Source of the DNA: Pseudomonadota bacterium
GTDB taxonomy: Bacteria > Pseudomonadota > Alphaproteobacteria > Rhodospirillales > Magnetospirillaceae
Direction of reading: 5' to 3'
DNA length: 64,000 bases
NCBI GenBank assembly: GCA_021781575.1
Contig: JAJXWP010000014.1
Location: 1 to 64,000 of the forward strand
Each line of letters begins with the position of its first letter. Position 1 is the first letter of the stretch. The translations under genes were made by a program, and so were the position numbers. Shown here in pieces: positions 44,521 to 53,968 of this stretch. Below the pieces are notes generated by a model. That model made no database searches and was not told where the DNA came from. It saw only the letters and a list, made by a program, of their open reading frames with translations.

Positions 44521-46362
44521 CTACGGCCCCTCCTCGGGCGCATCGACCATCTCCTCCACCCGTGCCGGCCGCGGAATCTCCGCAGTGGTCAGGGTTTCGC
44601 GCTCCAGCAGCAAAGCGGCGGCGATCTGCAAAAGGCGGAGATCCCTCTGCAGGATGGCCGTCGCCCGATCGAAAGCGGTGACCGTCAGGCCGCGTACGGC
44701 GCAATCGATCCGGCGGGCGGTGTCTTCGCTGAAACGACGAGGTGCCCAGAAGGCGCCCTCCTGCTGCCCGAGGAACTGGCCACTCTCGGTATCGTAGGCG
44801 ATCGGCCCCAGCTTGGCATCCATGCCGTAGCGCATCACCATGCCACGGGCGATATCGGTGGCCTTGGCCAAGTCATCGGCCGCACCGGTCGATAATTCGC
44901 CAAATATCAGGCTTTCCGCCGCCCGCCCGGCCAACAGCACGGTCATCTTGTTCTCCAACTCGTGCCGGCTCATCAGGAAGCGGTCTTCGGTCGGCCGCTG
45001 GATGGTGTAGCCCAGTGCGGCGATACCGCGGGGAATGATCGAGACCTTCTGCACCGGATCACAGCCCGGAATTGCCATGGCGACCAGGGCATGCCCCATC
45101 TCGTGGTAAGCGACCACCTTGCGCTCCTGCGGGTTGAGGATGCGCGACTTCTTCTCCAGCCCGGCCACCATGCGCTCAATCGCCGCGGCGAAATCCTCTG
45201 ACCCGACGGCCGCGGCGTTTCGCCGCGTCGCCACCATCGCCGCTTCATTGACCAGATTGGCCAGATCCGCCCCGGTAAAGCCCGGCGTCATCGCGGCCAC
45301 CTGGTCAAGATCCGCATCCTCGGCCAAGGTCACTCGGCGGACGTGGATGGCCAGGACCTGCAACCTGCCGCTCTTGTCCGGCCGATCAACCAGAATTTGG
45401 CGGTCGAACCGGCCGGCGCGCAGCAATGCCGGATCGAGAACTTCGGGCCGATTGGTGGCGGCAAGCAGTACCAGGCCCACCGTCGGGTCGAAGCCGTCCA
45501 GTTCCGCCAGCAGCTGATTGAGGGTCTGCTCCTTCTCGTCATGTCCGCCGATTTGCGGGTAAATGCCACGGGCGCGGCCCAAAGCATCCAGTTCATCGAT
45601 GAAGATGATGGCGGGCGCCGAACGGCGGGCCTGCTCGAACAGGTCACGGACCCGTGCGGCACCGACGCCGACGAACATCTCGACGAACTCCGAGCCGTTG
45701 GTCGAAAAGAAGGGCACCTCCGCCTCGCCGGCGACGGCTCGGGCCAGCAGCGTCTTGCCGGTACCCGGCGGGCCGACCAGCAGCGCGCCTTTCGGCACCC
45801 GTGCGCCGAGGCGACCGAACTCCTGCGGGTTCTTGAGGAAGCGGACGATCTCGATGAGCTCGGTCTTGGCCTCGTCGACACCGGCGACGTCTTGAAAGGT
45901 GGTTTTGATGCCGGTCTCCACATAAACCTTGGCCTTGCTCTTGCCGACCGCCAGGAAACCGCCACCGGGGCCGCCGCCGCCGATCCATCGGCTGAACAGA
46001 GTCCAGATGAGAACGAAGACAAGCGGCATGGCGATCCAGGAGACCAGCTGCTTCACCCAGCCTGGCGCCGGCTCGCCGCTGAAGGCCACGCCCCGGCGCT
46101 GAAGCTCCCCGGCAAATGCGGGGTCCACCCGAGAGGTGACGAACTCCTTGTGCCCCTCCGGGGTGGCCTGCTTGAACATGCCGCGAATGTAGTCCTGCGA
46201 AATCACCAGGCTGTCGATCTTTCCCTGTTCCAGATAGCTCTGGAACTGGCTGTAGGAGATGGCCTCGATCTGCCGCGCCTGCTGCCAGCATGAATGCATC
46301 ATGAGCAACGCCAAAAACATCATGAAAAGCAACAGCATTTGAAGGTTTTGCCGGCCTTCCAT
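44521..46362 (-). CDS. FtsH-family ATP-dependent zinc metalloprotease
   Basis: The protein (about 613 residues) has an N-terminal membrane helix (about 6-25), a short periplasmic domain, a second helix (about 107-125), and an AAA+ domain with GPPGTGKT (near 200), [11 protein letters not shown] and the SRH region ([28 protein letters not shown]). The zinc protease domain has HEMGHA. FtsH degrades membrane and short-lived cytoplasmic proteins. The divergent stress genes upstream suggest an accessory paralogue rather than the housekeeping copy. A GTG at 46371 is an alternative start. Confidence 0.92.
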   Translation of the reverse strand: MEGRQNLQMLLLFMMFLALLMMHSCWQQARQIEAISYSQFQSYLEQGKIDSLVISQDYIRGMFKQATPEGHKEFVTSRVDPAFAGELQRRGVAFSGEPAPGWVKQLVSWIAMPLVFVLIWTLFSRWIGGGGPGGGFLAVGKSKAKVYVETGIKTTFQDVAGVDEAKTELIEIVRFLKNPQEFGRLGARVPKGALLVGPPGTGKTLLARAVAGEAEVPFFSTNGSEFVEMFVGVGAARVRDLFEQARRSAPAIIFIDELDALGRARGIYPQIGGHDEKEQTLNQLLAELDGFDPTVGLVLLAATNRPEVLDPALLRAGRFDRQILVDRPDKSGRLQVLAIHVRRVTLAEDADLDQVAAMTPGFTGADLANLVNEAAMVATRRNAAAVGSEDFAAAIERMVAGLEKKSRILNPQERKVVAYHEMGHALVAMAIPGCDPVQKVSIIPRGIAALGYTIQRPTEDRFLMSRHELENKMTVLLAGRAAESLIFGELSTGAADDLAKATDIARGMVMRYGMDAKLGPIAYDTESGQFLGQQEGAFWAPRRFSEDTARRIDCAVRGLTVTAFDRATAILQRDLRLLQIAAALLLERETLTTAEIPRPARVEEMVDAPEEGP

Positions 46363-46593
46363 GATGACCACCGCGGCTACTGGACAGTAGTTTCGCCACA
46401 GTAGTTTGGCTCCATTGCCTGGAACGGCGCCCTAACTTGCATTAAGCCGGCTGTGCGAGAATTGACGGTCGATCCGAATGCATCGGCCGAACGGCCCGCG
46501 CGGCTCCAACGCATACCGTTAACTTGCGTTAGTGCCCCGCCCTCCGCTTGCCCCGACTATGGAGCATAATCATCCGATAGGACGGCTTTGACC

Positions 46594-47319
46594 ATGGCGA
46601 CGGACAACGACATGGCCGAACGGGTCCGCGCCAGTTTGGGCAAGGACAGCCGTATCGGCGCCGGCACCCACCCACTCTTCCTTGCCTTCAGTGACGGCAT
46701 CCTGGTGATGCAGGGGATGCTGGGCAGCGTGGCGGCAAAGAAGCTGGCTCTGGAACAGGCCGCCAGGTTGGAGGGCGTGGTCGGGATCCTGGACCGCCTG
46801 CGGGTGGCTCCGGCGGAACTGGCGGCCGACGGGGATATTGCCCGCCACTTGGGCGATTCGTTCCTACAGGAAGATGCCTTCCGTGATTTCACCATAGGCG
46901 GTTCCGAGGCGCGCAAGCCGCCCGTCGCCCTGCGCTCCCCCGGCCGGCCGAGCGGCAGCCTGGAATTTTCGGTGGCCGATGGCGTGGTCACGCTGAACGG
47001 CACGGTCCCCGGGCTCGACCACAAGCGGCTGGCCGGCGTCCTGGCCTGGTGGAGCCCCGGCAGCCAGGATGTCATCAACGGCATTGCCGTCGAACCGCCC
47101 GAAGAGGACGGCGACGGAGCCGTGGCCGACGCGCTGCGGCTGATACTCGAGAAGGACCCCTTGGTCACCGCGGGGCAGATCCGGATCGCGGTCAGCGAGG
47201 GTACGGTCTTCCTGTCCGGCTTGGCGTCCAGCGAAGCGGAGCGGGACATGGCGGAAAACGATGCCTGGTGCATATTCGGCGTTGACGACGTGGTGAACAC
47301 CATCGTCGTCCGGCGATGA
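46594..47319 (+). CDS. BON-domain protein
   Basis: The 241-residue protein contains BON-type repeats: about residues 4-75 (ERVRASLGKDSRIGAGTHPLFLAFSDGILVMQGML), a middle copy around 105-150 and a C-terminal copy (ADALRLILEKDPLVTAGQIRIAVSEGTVFLSGLASS, about 175-240). BON domains bind phospholipid or act as envelope stress modules. No signal peptide is seen, so it looks cytoplasmic or membrane-peripheral. It is divergent from ftsH and begins the plus-strand stress group. Confidence 0.82.
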   Translation: MATDNDMAERVRASLGKDSRIGAGTHPLFLAFSDGILVMQGMLGSVAAKKLALEQAARLEGVVGILDRLRVAPAELAADGDIARHLGDSFLQEDAFRDFTIGGSEARKPPVALRSPGRPSGSLEFSVADGVVTLNGTVPGLDHKRLAGVLAWWSPGSQDVINGIAVEPPEEDGDGAVADALRLILEKDPLVTAGQIRIAVSEGTVFLSGLASSEAERDMAENDAWCIFGVDDVVNTIVVRR

Positions 47320-47435
47320 CCCTTTCTGCGGAAGCGCCGCCGCGCTCGCAGGCCGGCCCTAACATGGATCAAGGAAGCGGTATCCGGTCGGGGCGAAAAT
47401 GAGCTTAGCGCAACGAACCTGTCGGCAGGCATGTC

Positions 47436-48023
47436 ATGATGCAAATTCCGGTTCAGGTCAGCTTCCGCCATATGGATCCGCCATTGGGCGTGGAGGACAG
47501 GATCCGCGAAAAGGTCGCGGCGCTGGAGCGGTACTTTCCACGCATCACCGCGTGCCGGGTAATGGTCGAACGGCGCCACCACCGCCATCGTACCGGCGAC
47601 CTGTTTCATCTGCGTATCGACCTGACCTTGCCCGGGGGCGAATTGGCGGTAAGCCGCGAACCGCCGGAGCACCATGCGCACGAGGATATCCTCGCTGCCA
47701 TCCGCGACGCCTTCGATGAAGTGCGACGCCGCCTGGAGGACCATGTCCGGCAGGCGCGCATCGACATCAAGACCCACGACGTTCCGCCCCATGGGCGCGT
47801 CGCGCGGCTATTCCGTTACGAGGGATATGGGTTCATCCAGACCGCCGATGGGCAGGAAATCTATTTCGCACGGGAAAGCGTCGCTGAGAATCGCTTCGAG
47901 GACCTGGACGTCGGCGATGAAGTGCGGTTCTTCGTCCATCCGGGCGAAGGTGAAAAGGGTGATCAGGCAAGCATCGTGACACCCCTTGGTAAACATCATC
48001 TGCCGCCGGCCGAACGGATATGA
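47436..48023 (+). CDS. HPF/RaiA-like domain fused to cold-shock domain
   Basis: The 195-residue protein has an N-terminal ribosome hibernation factor/RaiA fold (VQVSFRHMDPPLGVEDRIREKVAALERYFPRITACRVMVE, about 5-105) followed by a cold-shock domain (GRVARLFRYEGYGFIQTADGQEIYFARESV, about 120-185) with the nucleic-acid-binding GYGFI and IYFAR motifs. It probably binds ribosomes or RNA during stress. The C-terminus overlaps the next gene by four bases. The domain order differs from long HPF proteins, which carry a dimerisation domain at this place. Confidence 0.85.
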   Translation: MMQIPVQVSFRHMDPPLGVEDRIREKVAALERYFPRITACRVMVERRHHRHRTGDLFHLRIDLTLPGGELAVSREPPEHHAHEDILAAIRDAFDEVRRRLEDHVRQARIDIKTHDVPPHGRVARLFRYEGYGFIQTADGQEIYFARESVAENRFEDLDVGDEVRFFVHPGEGEKGDQASIVTPLGKHHLPPAERI

Positions 48024-48271
48024 GTAGCGCCATGACAGAACATGTTCGCCTTGCCCATGATGACGTGACCGACGTTGTCGGCCGGATTGACGACGAAAAG
48101 GTCGCCGCCATCATCGCCACCGGAGCGACCTTGGAGGAACTGGTGGAGGCCTATGCCTGGACGGTCGATGAAAGCGACGCTCTGGCCGACGCTGAAAAGT
48201 CGTTGAGCGGCACCGTGGCCGAGATCTACGACATCCTGATGGCTGACGAAGCCTGGGACGACGAGCGCTGA
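48020..48271 (+). CDS. Small acidic hypothetical protein
   Basis: This 83-residue acidic protein has no family I recognise. It has helical, DUF-like features: DVVGRIDDEKVAAIIATGATLEELVEAYAWTVDESDALADAEKSLSG. It is coupled to the HPF/cold-shock gene by an ATGA overlap, which supports a real gene and a shared role in the stress response. Confidence 0.65.
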   Translation: MSSAMTEHVRLAHDDVTDVVGRIDDEKVAAIIATGATLEELVEAYAWTVDESDALADAEKSLSGTVAEIYDILMADEAWDDER

Positions 48272-48627
48272 ATGCCGGCGCTCGCTTGGCCGAAAAGTGG
48301 TATTAAGGTACCTTTTTGCAGGTCATTCCGTCGGCCTCAGCTTGAAAAACGGCATCGCGATACCATTTTAATTGACTCGCATTTTTTTCTGTATCACCTT
48401 TGGATACAGCGAATATCAATTTTTCCAATGACATAGGATCATGCAGAAGACTTGAATGCGAGAGACGCGGATTCAACGCACGATCACAGGAGATGGCGCA
48501 CCCAACCGTTGGCAGACCACCGTGGCCAATACGGGGAATTGGTGATTCTTTCCCGGCGGTGCCGTGTATCGGCGTAAAATAAGAGCAAAAACAACCAGAG
48601 CAGAATGAGCGAACGAGAGAGGAACCC
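48272..48627. other. AT-rich region upstream of paaK
   Basis: This 356-base gap has lower GC than its flanks from about 48300 to 48470. On the minus strand an open frame from 48434 down to 48306 could encode about 43 residues ending CKKVP. It has no clear ribosome site and may be a gene remnant. A perfect dyad at 48389-48409 is listed separately. No other gene is seen. Confidence 0.45.
48389..48409. promoter_or_regulatory. Dyad, candidate pad-regulon operator
   Basis: CTGTATC (48389-48395) and GATACAG (48403-48409) form a perfect 7-bp inverted repeat with a 7-base spacer. The left half plus spacer, CTGTATCACCTTT, recurs with one change at 57783-57795 between the pad operons. It lies about 220 bases before the paaK start. 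Confidence 0.5.
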
Positions 48628-49947
48628 ATGAAAGCCAGACTGAAGGCGCCGCCCGCCGGCGCATTGGAGCCGATTGAAGTCGCCAGCCGTGATGAACTGG
48701 CCGCGCTGCAGCTCAAACGCCTCAAGTGGTCGGTGCGCCATACCTACGACAATGTGGAACATTATCGGACGAAGTGCCAGGCCAAGGGTGTGCATCCCGA
48801 GGACTTGAAGAGCCTCGAGGACCTGCGCCACTTCCCCTTCACCACCAAGGACGACCTGCGTCTGAACTACCCCTTCGGCATGTTTGCCGTCCCTATGGAG
48901 AAGGTAGTTCGTGTCCACGCCTCATCGGGAACCACCGGCCTTCCAACGGTTGTCGGATACACCCGCAATGATATCGACATGTGGGCCGGTTGCGTTGCCC
49001 GGGCGTTGCGCAACGCCGGCGCCTGCACCAGCCACAAGGTCCAGGTGGCCTACGGCTACGGCCTGTTCACCGGCGGCTTGGGCGCCCACTATGGGGCGGA
49101 ACAACTGGGGTGCACGGTCATTCCCATGTCGGGTGGCCAGACCGAAAAGCAGGTCCAGTTGATCCGTGATTTCCAGCCGGACATCATCATGGTCACGCCA
49201 TCCTATATGCTGGTGCTGCTGGATGCCCTGGAGGCAGCCGGAATCGATCCGCTCGAATGTTCACTGAAGCTGGGGGTGTTCGGCGCCGAGCCGTGGACCG
49301 AGTCCATGCGCGCCGAGATCGAGCGGCGCGGCGGCATCGATGCGATCGACATCTACGGGCTGTCGGAAGTGCTGGGCCCGGGCGTCGCCTGCGAATGCAT
49401 CGAGACAAAAGATGGACCACACATCTACGAGGATCACTTCTATCCCGAGATCGTCAACCCCGAGACGGGCGAACCGGTGGCCGATGGCGAAATGGGCGAA
49501 CTGGTGTTCACCAGCCTGACCAAGGAAGCCCTGCCGATCATCCGCTACCGTACCCGGGATTTGAGCCGACTGCTGCCCGGAACCGCCCGCAGCTTCCGCC
49601 GCATGGGCAAGATCACCGGACGGTCGGATGATATGCTGATCATCCGTGGGGTTAATCTTTTCCCCTCGCAGGTCGAAGAACTGATCCTGAAGAACGGATC
49701 GCTGGCGCCGCACTACCTCCTCGAGGTCAATCGCCAGGGGCACCTTGACGATCTGACCGTGAAGGTCGAACTGCGCCCCGACGTGATCCTCGATGACCGT
49801 GATAAATCGGCCGTGGCGACCGATCTGAAGCACCACATCAAGAGCTATATCGGGGTCAGCACCAAGGTCAGCATCGTCGAGCCCGACAGCCTGCCCCGCT
49901 CACTTGGCAAGGCGAAACGGGTAATCGACAATCGACCGAAAGCCTGA
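48628..49947 (+). CDS. paaK: Phenylacetate-CoA ligase
   Basis: The 439-residue AMP-forming ligase activates phenylacetate to phenylacetyl-CoA using ATP and CoA. The AMP-binding loop HASSGTTGLPTVVGYT is at about 97-112; YGLSEVLGPGVACECIE (about 245-261), YRTRDLSRL and GRSDDMLIIRGVNLFPSQVE follow as in PaaK. GAGAGAGG lies before the start. Since anaerobic pad genes are adjacent and no aerobic paaABCDE genes are seen, it most likely serves the anaerobic route and is equivalent to padJ. Confidence 0.93.
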   Translation: MKARLKAPPAGALEPIEVASRDELAALQLKRLKWSVRHTYDNVEHYRTKCQAKGVHPEDLKSLEDLRHFPFTTKDDLRLNYPFGMFAVPMEKVVRVHASSGTTGLPTVVGYTRNDIDMWAGCVARALRNAGACTSHKVQVAYGYGLFTGGLGAHYGAEQLGCTVIPMSGGQTEKQVQLIRDFQPDIIMVTPSYMLVLLDALEAAGIDPLECSLKLGVFGAEPWTESMRAEIERRGGIDAIDIYGLSEVLGPGVACECIETKDGPHIYEDHFYPEIVNPETGEPVADGEMGELVFTSLTKEALPIIRYRTRDLSRLLPGTARSFRRMGKITGRSDDMLIIRGVNLFPSQVEELILKNGSLAPHYLLEVNRQGHLDDLTVKVELRPDVILDDRDKSAVATDLKHHIKSYIGVSTKVSIVEPDSLPRSLGKAKRVIDNRPKA

Positions 49948-49958
49948 TTCCTTAACAG

Positions 49959-49986
49959 GCCCTCCTCCACAACCGGGGAGGAGGGC
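49959..49986 (+). terminator. Terminator after paaK
   Basis: GCCCTCCTCC (49959-49968) pairs perfectly with GGAGGAGGGC (49977-49986) around an 8-base loop, 11 bases after the paaK stop, followed by TTGTTG. It is probably a factor-independent terminator. Confidence 0.75.
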
Positions 49987-50519
49987 TTGTTGCCGTTTGC
50001 TTTCATCATCCCCTTCCCTCTGACTCAACGGCCGTTGGCGAGCCCCTCCGGATCGGTGACCCGCAGGGGCATCCGTCGTCATTGGTTGTTCATCGCCATC
50101 ACCGGTGGTGCGTCGTTGACCGCGTCGACCTGCGAAGGCTGGTCGGCGCCGTACGGGACGAACGCCGCCATGGCATTGATCAGGTTGCTGTCGGCGGTGT
50201 TGGAGGTTCCGGCCACTGTCGTCGTCGGCCCGGTGGCGGCGACGATGCTGCCACTGCCGCTCAAGGTCGCAGCTGCCCGAGATGATCAGCGTCGCCCCGC
50301 CTCGGCCAGGTAGAGGTCAATGCAGCACGGCATGGAGTTCGGCGAGGGTCTGCGAATCGCCAATCCGTTTCGCATTGCGAGCTAACCCGCGGCAAGAAGG
50401 CAAAAGGCCTCTCTTTGCACTGCGGCCGATCCGGACCGACAGATGGTGCCCGGGCGTGCATCGTCTGTCGGAGCCGGACCGCTTGCCCGCAAGAGGGAAG
50501 GGCGGCAGATCGGCGCCGC
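49987..50519. other. Non-coding region with possible gene remnant
   Basis: This 533-base gap between convergent paaK and the synthetase-like gene holds no intact gene. It includes the low-confidence remnant at 50079-50264. The rest (50300-50519) shows no family resemblance on either strand. Confidence 0.45.
50079..50264 (-). pseudogene. Possible gene remnant, Ser/Ala/Thr-rich
   Basis: A minus-strand frame gives about 61 residues (SGSGSIVAATGPTTTVAGTSN ... VDAVNDAPPVMAMNNQ), a low-complexity, asparagine/threonine-rich composition typical of large surface or repeat proteins, with no ribosome site. It could be the last piece of a decayed gene. Chance coding is also possible. Confidence 0.22.
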
Positions 50520-52604
50520 TCACCGGCCGCGGCTGCGAATCCGCGCGGCCTCGGTACGCGCCTCGACGTAACGGACCAAGGCCCGGGTGCCGCTGACGCA
50601 GTTCTTGACCACACACACGCCCTGATCCTTCAGCCTTGCCGCCATGGCGTCGTAGAGAGGACCGCCGTCGACGACCGCGACAATCGGCTTCTCGGTGCGC
50701 GCCACCACCGGCGGCATCAGTTGAACGGTGCTTTTCGGGCTGTTGATGTCGAAGCCGGGCCGCAACTTGCTTTCTTCCAAAGCCGCCACCGATGGAGCGG
50801 TTGGGTCGAGACCGACCACCACGGCATCAATGTTCGGATCCTGGGCAAAGGCTTCGGTAACCTGCAGATGCGCCTCGTCGTCGGCGCCGGGATTGATATC
50901 GATCGGGTTCCGCACCTCGACCAGCGCATCAAGCTTCTTGGCGACAAGGATTTCCCCGATCCGCTTCACCGTCTCGTCGCTCAGCGCGCCCATCTGCATG
51001 GTGAAGGTCTCGCCTTCGGTGGCGTCGGCCATGCCGACAGCCTCGAATCCCGCACCACTGATGGCACCCAAACGGTTGCCGCCGATAGTTTTGCGATGCA
51101 AGACGCCAGCCATGTAAAACAGGTCGTCGAAGCTGTCCAGGTCCTCGGTGACGATGGCGCCGGCTTGACGGACGACCGAGGAAAACAGCGCCGGATCACC
51201 GGCGATCGATGCCGTATGCCCCATCACCCCGGCCATGCCGGGCGCGGCCCGACCCGATTTGTAGATCACCACTTCCTTGCCGTTCAGCACGGCACGCCGC
51301 ACCGCCTTGACGAAATCGAGTCCATCCAGGTCCTTGAACCCCTCGAGATAAATCCCGATGGTCTCGATTTCCGGCCGCTCGGCGAAATAGCTGAGAACGT
51401 CGCCATGGGTAAGGTCGGTCTGGTTGCCGAGAGCCACCATATACCGGGGGTCCAGCCACGCATTGCGGCTGAGCCGACTGATCATGAATGCCCCGCTCTG
51501 GCTGATCAGGACGGAATTCCTTTCCGCCTTCTTCTGCGTCTTAGGCAGACGCTCCAGAGGTATGAACCAGGAATCATAGCCGCCTGGATGTGAAACGATA
51601 CCCAGGCAGTTGGCGCCGAGGAAGATCGGCCCACCGTCTTCGCTGGCATGAGCGGCGTTGATCCGCCCGGCCAGGGCAGCGGCAGGCTCCTTGCTCCGTT
51701 TGGTTTCGCCGAGATCGCCGGGAATCAGCATTACCGAATGCACGGCGCCGGTGGTGATGATCTCGTCCACCAGATCATAGACGGCGCTCGCCGCCACGGC
51801 GACGATCAGCAGGTCGAGCTTGCCGTCAAGCGCTTTCAGGCCTTCGATGCATTTGACACCGTCGATTTCCGTCTCGCCGGGGCGCAGGATGGTCAGGCGC
51901 TCCTTCGGATAGCCGCTGCCCATCAGGTTGCGCAGGATGATACGGCCGAAGTTCATCCCGCTCGCCGACACCCCGATGATACCGATCGAGTTCGGATGCA
52001 ACAGCTTGTCAATCTTGTGAACGGGCCGGGCAAGGCGCGTTTCCGCAGCCGGACCAAAGCTGCACCGGGCCGCCCGCACGGTCAGGCCTTCGCCAAGATG
52101 AACCGGATCGAGATCGAGGCCCGACAACACCAGGCCGGCATGGCCATCGTCGTTGCCCAGGGCGATCAGCCGCTCGAAGCAGGCCTTCAGCACCGCATCG
52201 GGAAGCGCCCTGCCCTCCGCCTGGGCCGAGGCGGCCAACTTCCGGTAGGCCAGGGTGCGCTGGAACAGCCGAAGGAAGTCATCGGCGTCGGTCAGCGCCG
52301 TGGCCGCATGCACGGCATAGCGATCCATGCGGAAGTTGGCGCCGTCCACCTGCCGATCCAGCCCCCCCACGCCGGCACTGATGACCATCCCGAACTCCCT
52401 GGTCCGGCTCAGCGAGATGGACAACTCCACCGCCGCGGCGGCCTTCCCCGATTCGTCCAGGGCCAAGCCGAGGGCGGCCAGGAGTGCCGCCAGTTCGGTG
52501 GTGTTCAACGCGTCGCGCCCGTCGGCGGATGCCTGTCGGAACAGCGCCTGTGCGTCGATATTTCCCCCCGCGCCGCCAAGGCCGGAATCCGACGGAATGT
52601 GCAT
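50520..52604 (-). CDS. NDP-forming acyl-CoA-synthetase-like protein, permuted
   Basis: The 694-residue protein resembles ADP-forming acetyl-CoA synthetases but with altered order. Residues about 1-195 look like the C-terminal part of an ATP-grasp domain (FGMVISAGVGGLDRQVDGANFRM ... LVLSGLDLDPVHLGEGL), without the usual nucleotide-binding half. The CoA-binding domain (HPNSIGIIGVSASGMNFGRIIL, about 200-330) and the succinyl-CoA-ligase-like domain follow, the latter with the phospho-histidine region MGHTASIAGDP (His about 463). It is the last gene of the phenylglyoxylate dehydrogenase operon, 26 bases after padI, so an aryl-CoA substrate is likely. Activity is uncertain. Confidence 0.75.
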   Translation of the reverse strand: MHIPSDSGLGGAGGNIDAQALFRQASADGRDALNTTELAALLAALGLALDESGKAAAAVELSISLSRTREFGMVISAGVGGLDRQVDGANFRMDRYAVHAATALTDADDFLRLFQRTLAYRKLAASAQAEGRALPDAVLKACFERLIALGNDDGHAGLVLSGLDLDPVHLGEGLTVRAARCSFGPAAETRLARPVHKIDKLLHPNSIGIIGVSASGMNFGRIILRNLMGSGYPKERLTILRPGETEIDGVKCIEGLKALDGKLDLLIVAVAASAVYDLVDEIITTGAVHSVMLIPGDLGETKRSKEPAAALAGRINAAHASEDGGPIFLGANCLGIVSHPGGYDSWFIPLERLPKTQKKAERNSVLISQSGAFMISRLSRNAWLDPRYMVALGNQTDLTHGDVLSYFAERPEIETIGIYLEGFKDLDGLDFVKAVRRAVLNGKEVVIYKSGRAAPGMAGVMGHTASIAGDPALFSSVVRQAGAIVTEDLDSFDDLFYMAGVLHRKTIGGNRLGAISGAGFEAVGMADATEGETFTMQMGALSDETVKRIGEILVAKKLDALVEVRNPIDINPGADDEAHLQVTEAFAQDPNIDAVVVGLDPTAPSVAALEESKLRPGFDINSPKSTVQLMPPVVARTEKPIVAVVDGGPLYDAMAARLKDQGVCVVKNCVSGTRALVRYVEARTEAARIRSRGR

Positions 52605-52630
52605 GCCTTTCCTCCCTGGGATTCGTTTCG

Positions 52631-53965
52631 TTATATCACTGCCGGCTCCGCCGCCGGGGCGGCAGCCATTCGCTTCAGCAGCGTCACCTGTTCATCGACC
52701 CTGGATTGAATGTGATCCAGTTGCGCATCGTCGAGATGCCGGTATTTTCCGATCATTTTCACATAGTCGCGCACCGGGATCGGTCGGTCGGGCGAGCGAG
52801 TGAACCTGAGCCCGCCTTCGCGGGTGTACTCCCACAGGGTGACGAAATTGCTGTCGACGCTCATCCGACAGGCCTCGATCACCTTCGACGATGGAATGCG
52901 CCAGCCGGTCGGACAGGGCGAATAGATGTGCAGATAGGAAAACCCTCGGAATGATGCCTCGACCGCCTTGTCGAGCTTGTCATAGAGATCTTCCATGTAG
53001 CCGGTGGAGGCGGTGGCGACATAGGCGCATTTGTGCGCCACCATGATCAGCGGCAGGTTCTTGGCGTCCTGGCTCTTGCCGCGCATATGCTCGCCCACCG
53101 GCGTCGTCGAGGTCCACGAACCGAACGGCGTGGTGCTCGACCGCTGCATGCCGGTGTTCATATAGCCTTCGTTGTCGACGCAGACGTAAAGCACCTTCTC
53201 GCCACGCTCGGCCGCGCCCGAGACGGCGTGGAACCCGCAGTCCGAGGTGCCGCCGTCGCCGGCCAGGGCCATCACCACGATGTCCTTGCGGCCGACGCGG
53301 TCGTAGTAGCGGCGGATGCCGGCCAGCATCGAGGCGGTATTGGTCAGCAGCGGATGGAACACCGGCACCTTGGTGCCGGTCTTGCCGTTGTAGCCGACCG
53401 AGCCCATGCCCGGAATGCAGCCGGGCGGCGTCGCCAGCACCGAATTGCGGCCGATCTTGCGCATGGCGTGGCGCATGATCAGTTCCGAATTGCAGCCTTG
53501 GCAACCCGACAGGCCGGGGACGAACATGTCCTCCTTGTCGCCGTATTTGTTGAACACGCTGCCGGCCGTCACCCATTGCAGGGCATCGGTGGGGCAGGCC
53601 TTGACGCAGGCCGGATCGCCGTCGCACTGGTCGCATTTGGACACGCGGGCCGTGTGGCTGTCCAGCGAGATGCCGCCATAGCTGCAGCCGGCGGTGCACA
53701 GCAGGCAATCGATGCAGCGGCTGGCATCCCACTGCACCACACCCGAGCCATCATCCTTGGCCAGCGCCCCCGCCGGGCACACCATGACGCATTTGGGGTC
53801 GCCGCATTGCCGGCACATGGCCAGTTCGAAGCTGCTCTCCTTGGTCCCGGGGACGATGGAAATGCGGGCGGCGCCCTGCTTCGCCTCGGCGCAGGCCGTC
53901 ATGCATTTGCCGCAACCGTCGCAGCTGCTGGCTTTGAACGTGATGGTGTCGAACGCGGTTCCCAT
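52631..53965 (-). CDS. padI: Phenylglyoxylate dehydrogenase beta subunit
   Basis: The 444-residue protein has an N-terminal ferredoxin region (CDGCGKCMTACAEA, CRQCGDPKCVMVCPAGA, CIDCLLCTAGC, CDQCDGDPACVKACPTDA, about 15-130) and a thiamine-diphosphate domain with GDGGTSDCGFHAVSGAAERGEKVLYVCVDNEGYMNTG (about 235-271). This combination is that of PadI in Aromatoleum-type anaerobic phenylacetate degraders, oxidising phenylglyoxylate to benzoyl-CoA and CO2. It starts three bases after the padH stop. Confidence 0.9.
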   Translation of the reverse strand: MGTAFDTITFKASSCDGCGKCMTACAEAKQGAARISIVPGTKESSFELAMCRQCGDPKCVMVCPAGALAKDDGSGVVQWDASRCIDCLLCTAGCSYGGISLDSHTARVSKCDQCDGDPACVKACPTDALQWVTAGSVFNKYGDKEDMFVPGLSGCQGCNSELIMRHAMRKIGRNSVLATPPGCIPGMGSVGYNGKTGTKVPVFHPLLTNTASMLAGIRRYYDRVGRKDIVVMALAGDGGTSDCGFHAVSGAAERGEKVLYVCVDNEGYMNTGMQRSSTTPFGSWTSTTPVGEHMRGKSQDAKNLPLIMVAHKCAYVATASTGYMEDLYDKLDKAVEASFRGFSYLHIYSPCPTGWRIPSSKVIEACRMSVDSNFVTLWEYTREGGLRFTRSPDRPIPVRDYVKMIGKYRHLDDAQLDHIQSRVDEQVTLLKRMAAAPAAEPAVI

Positions 53966-53968
53966 CCC

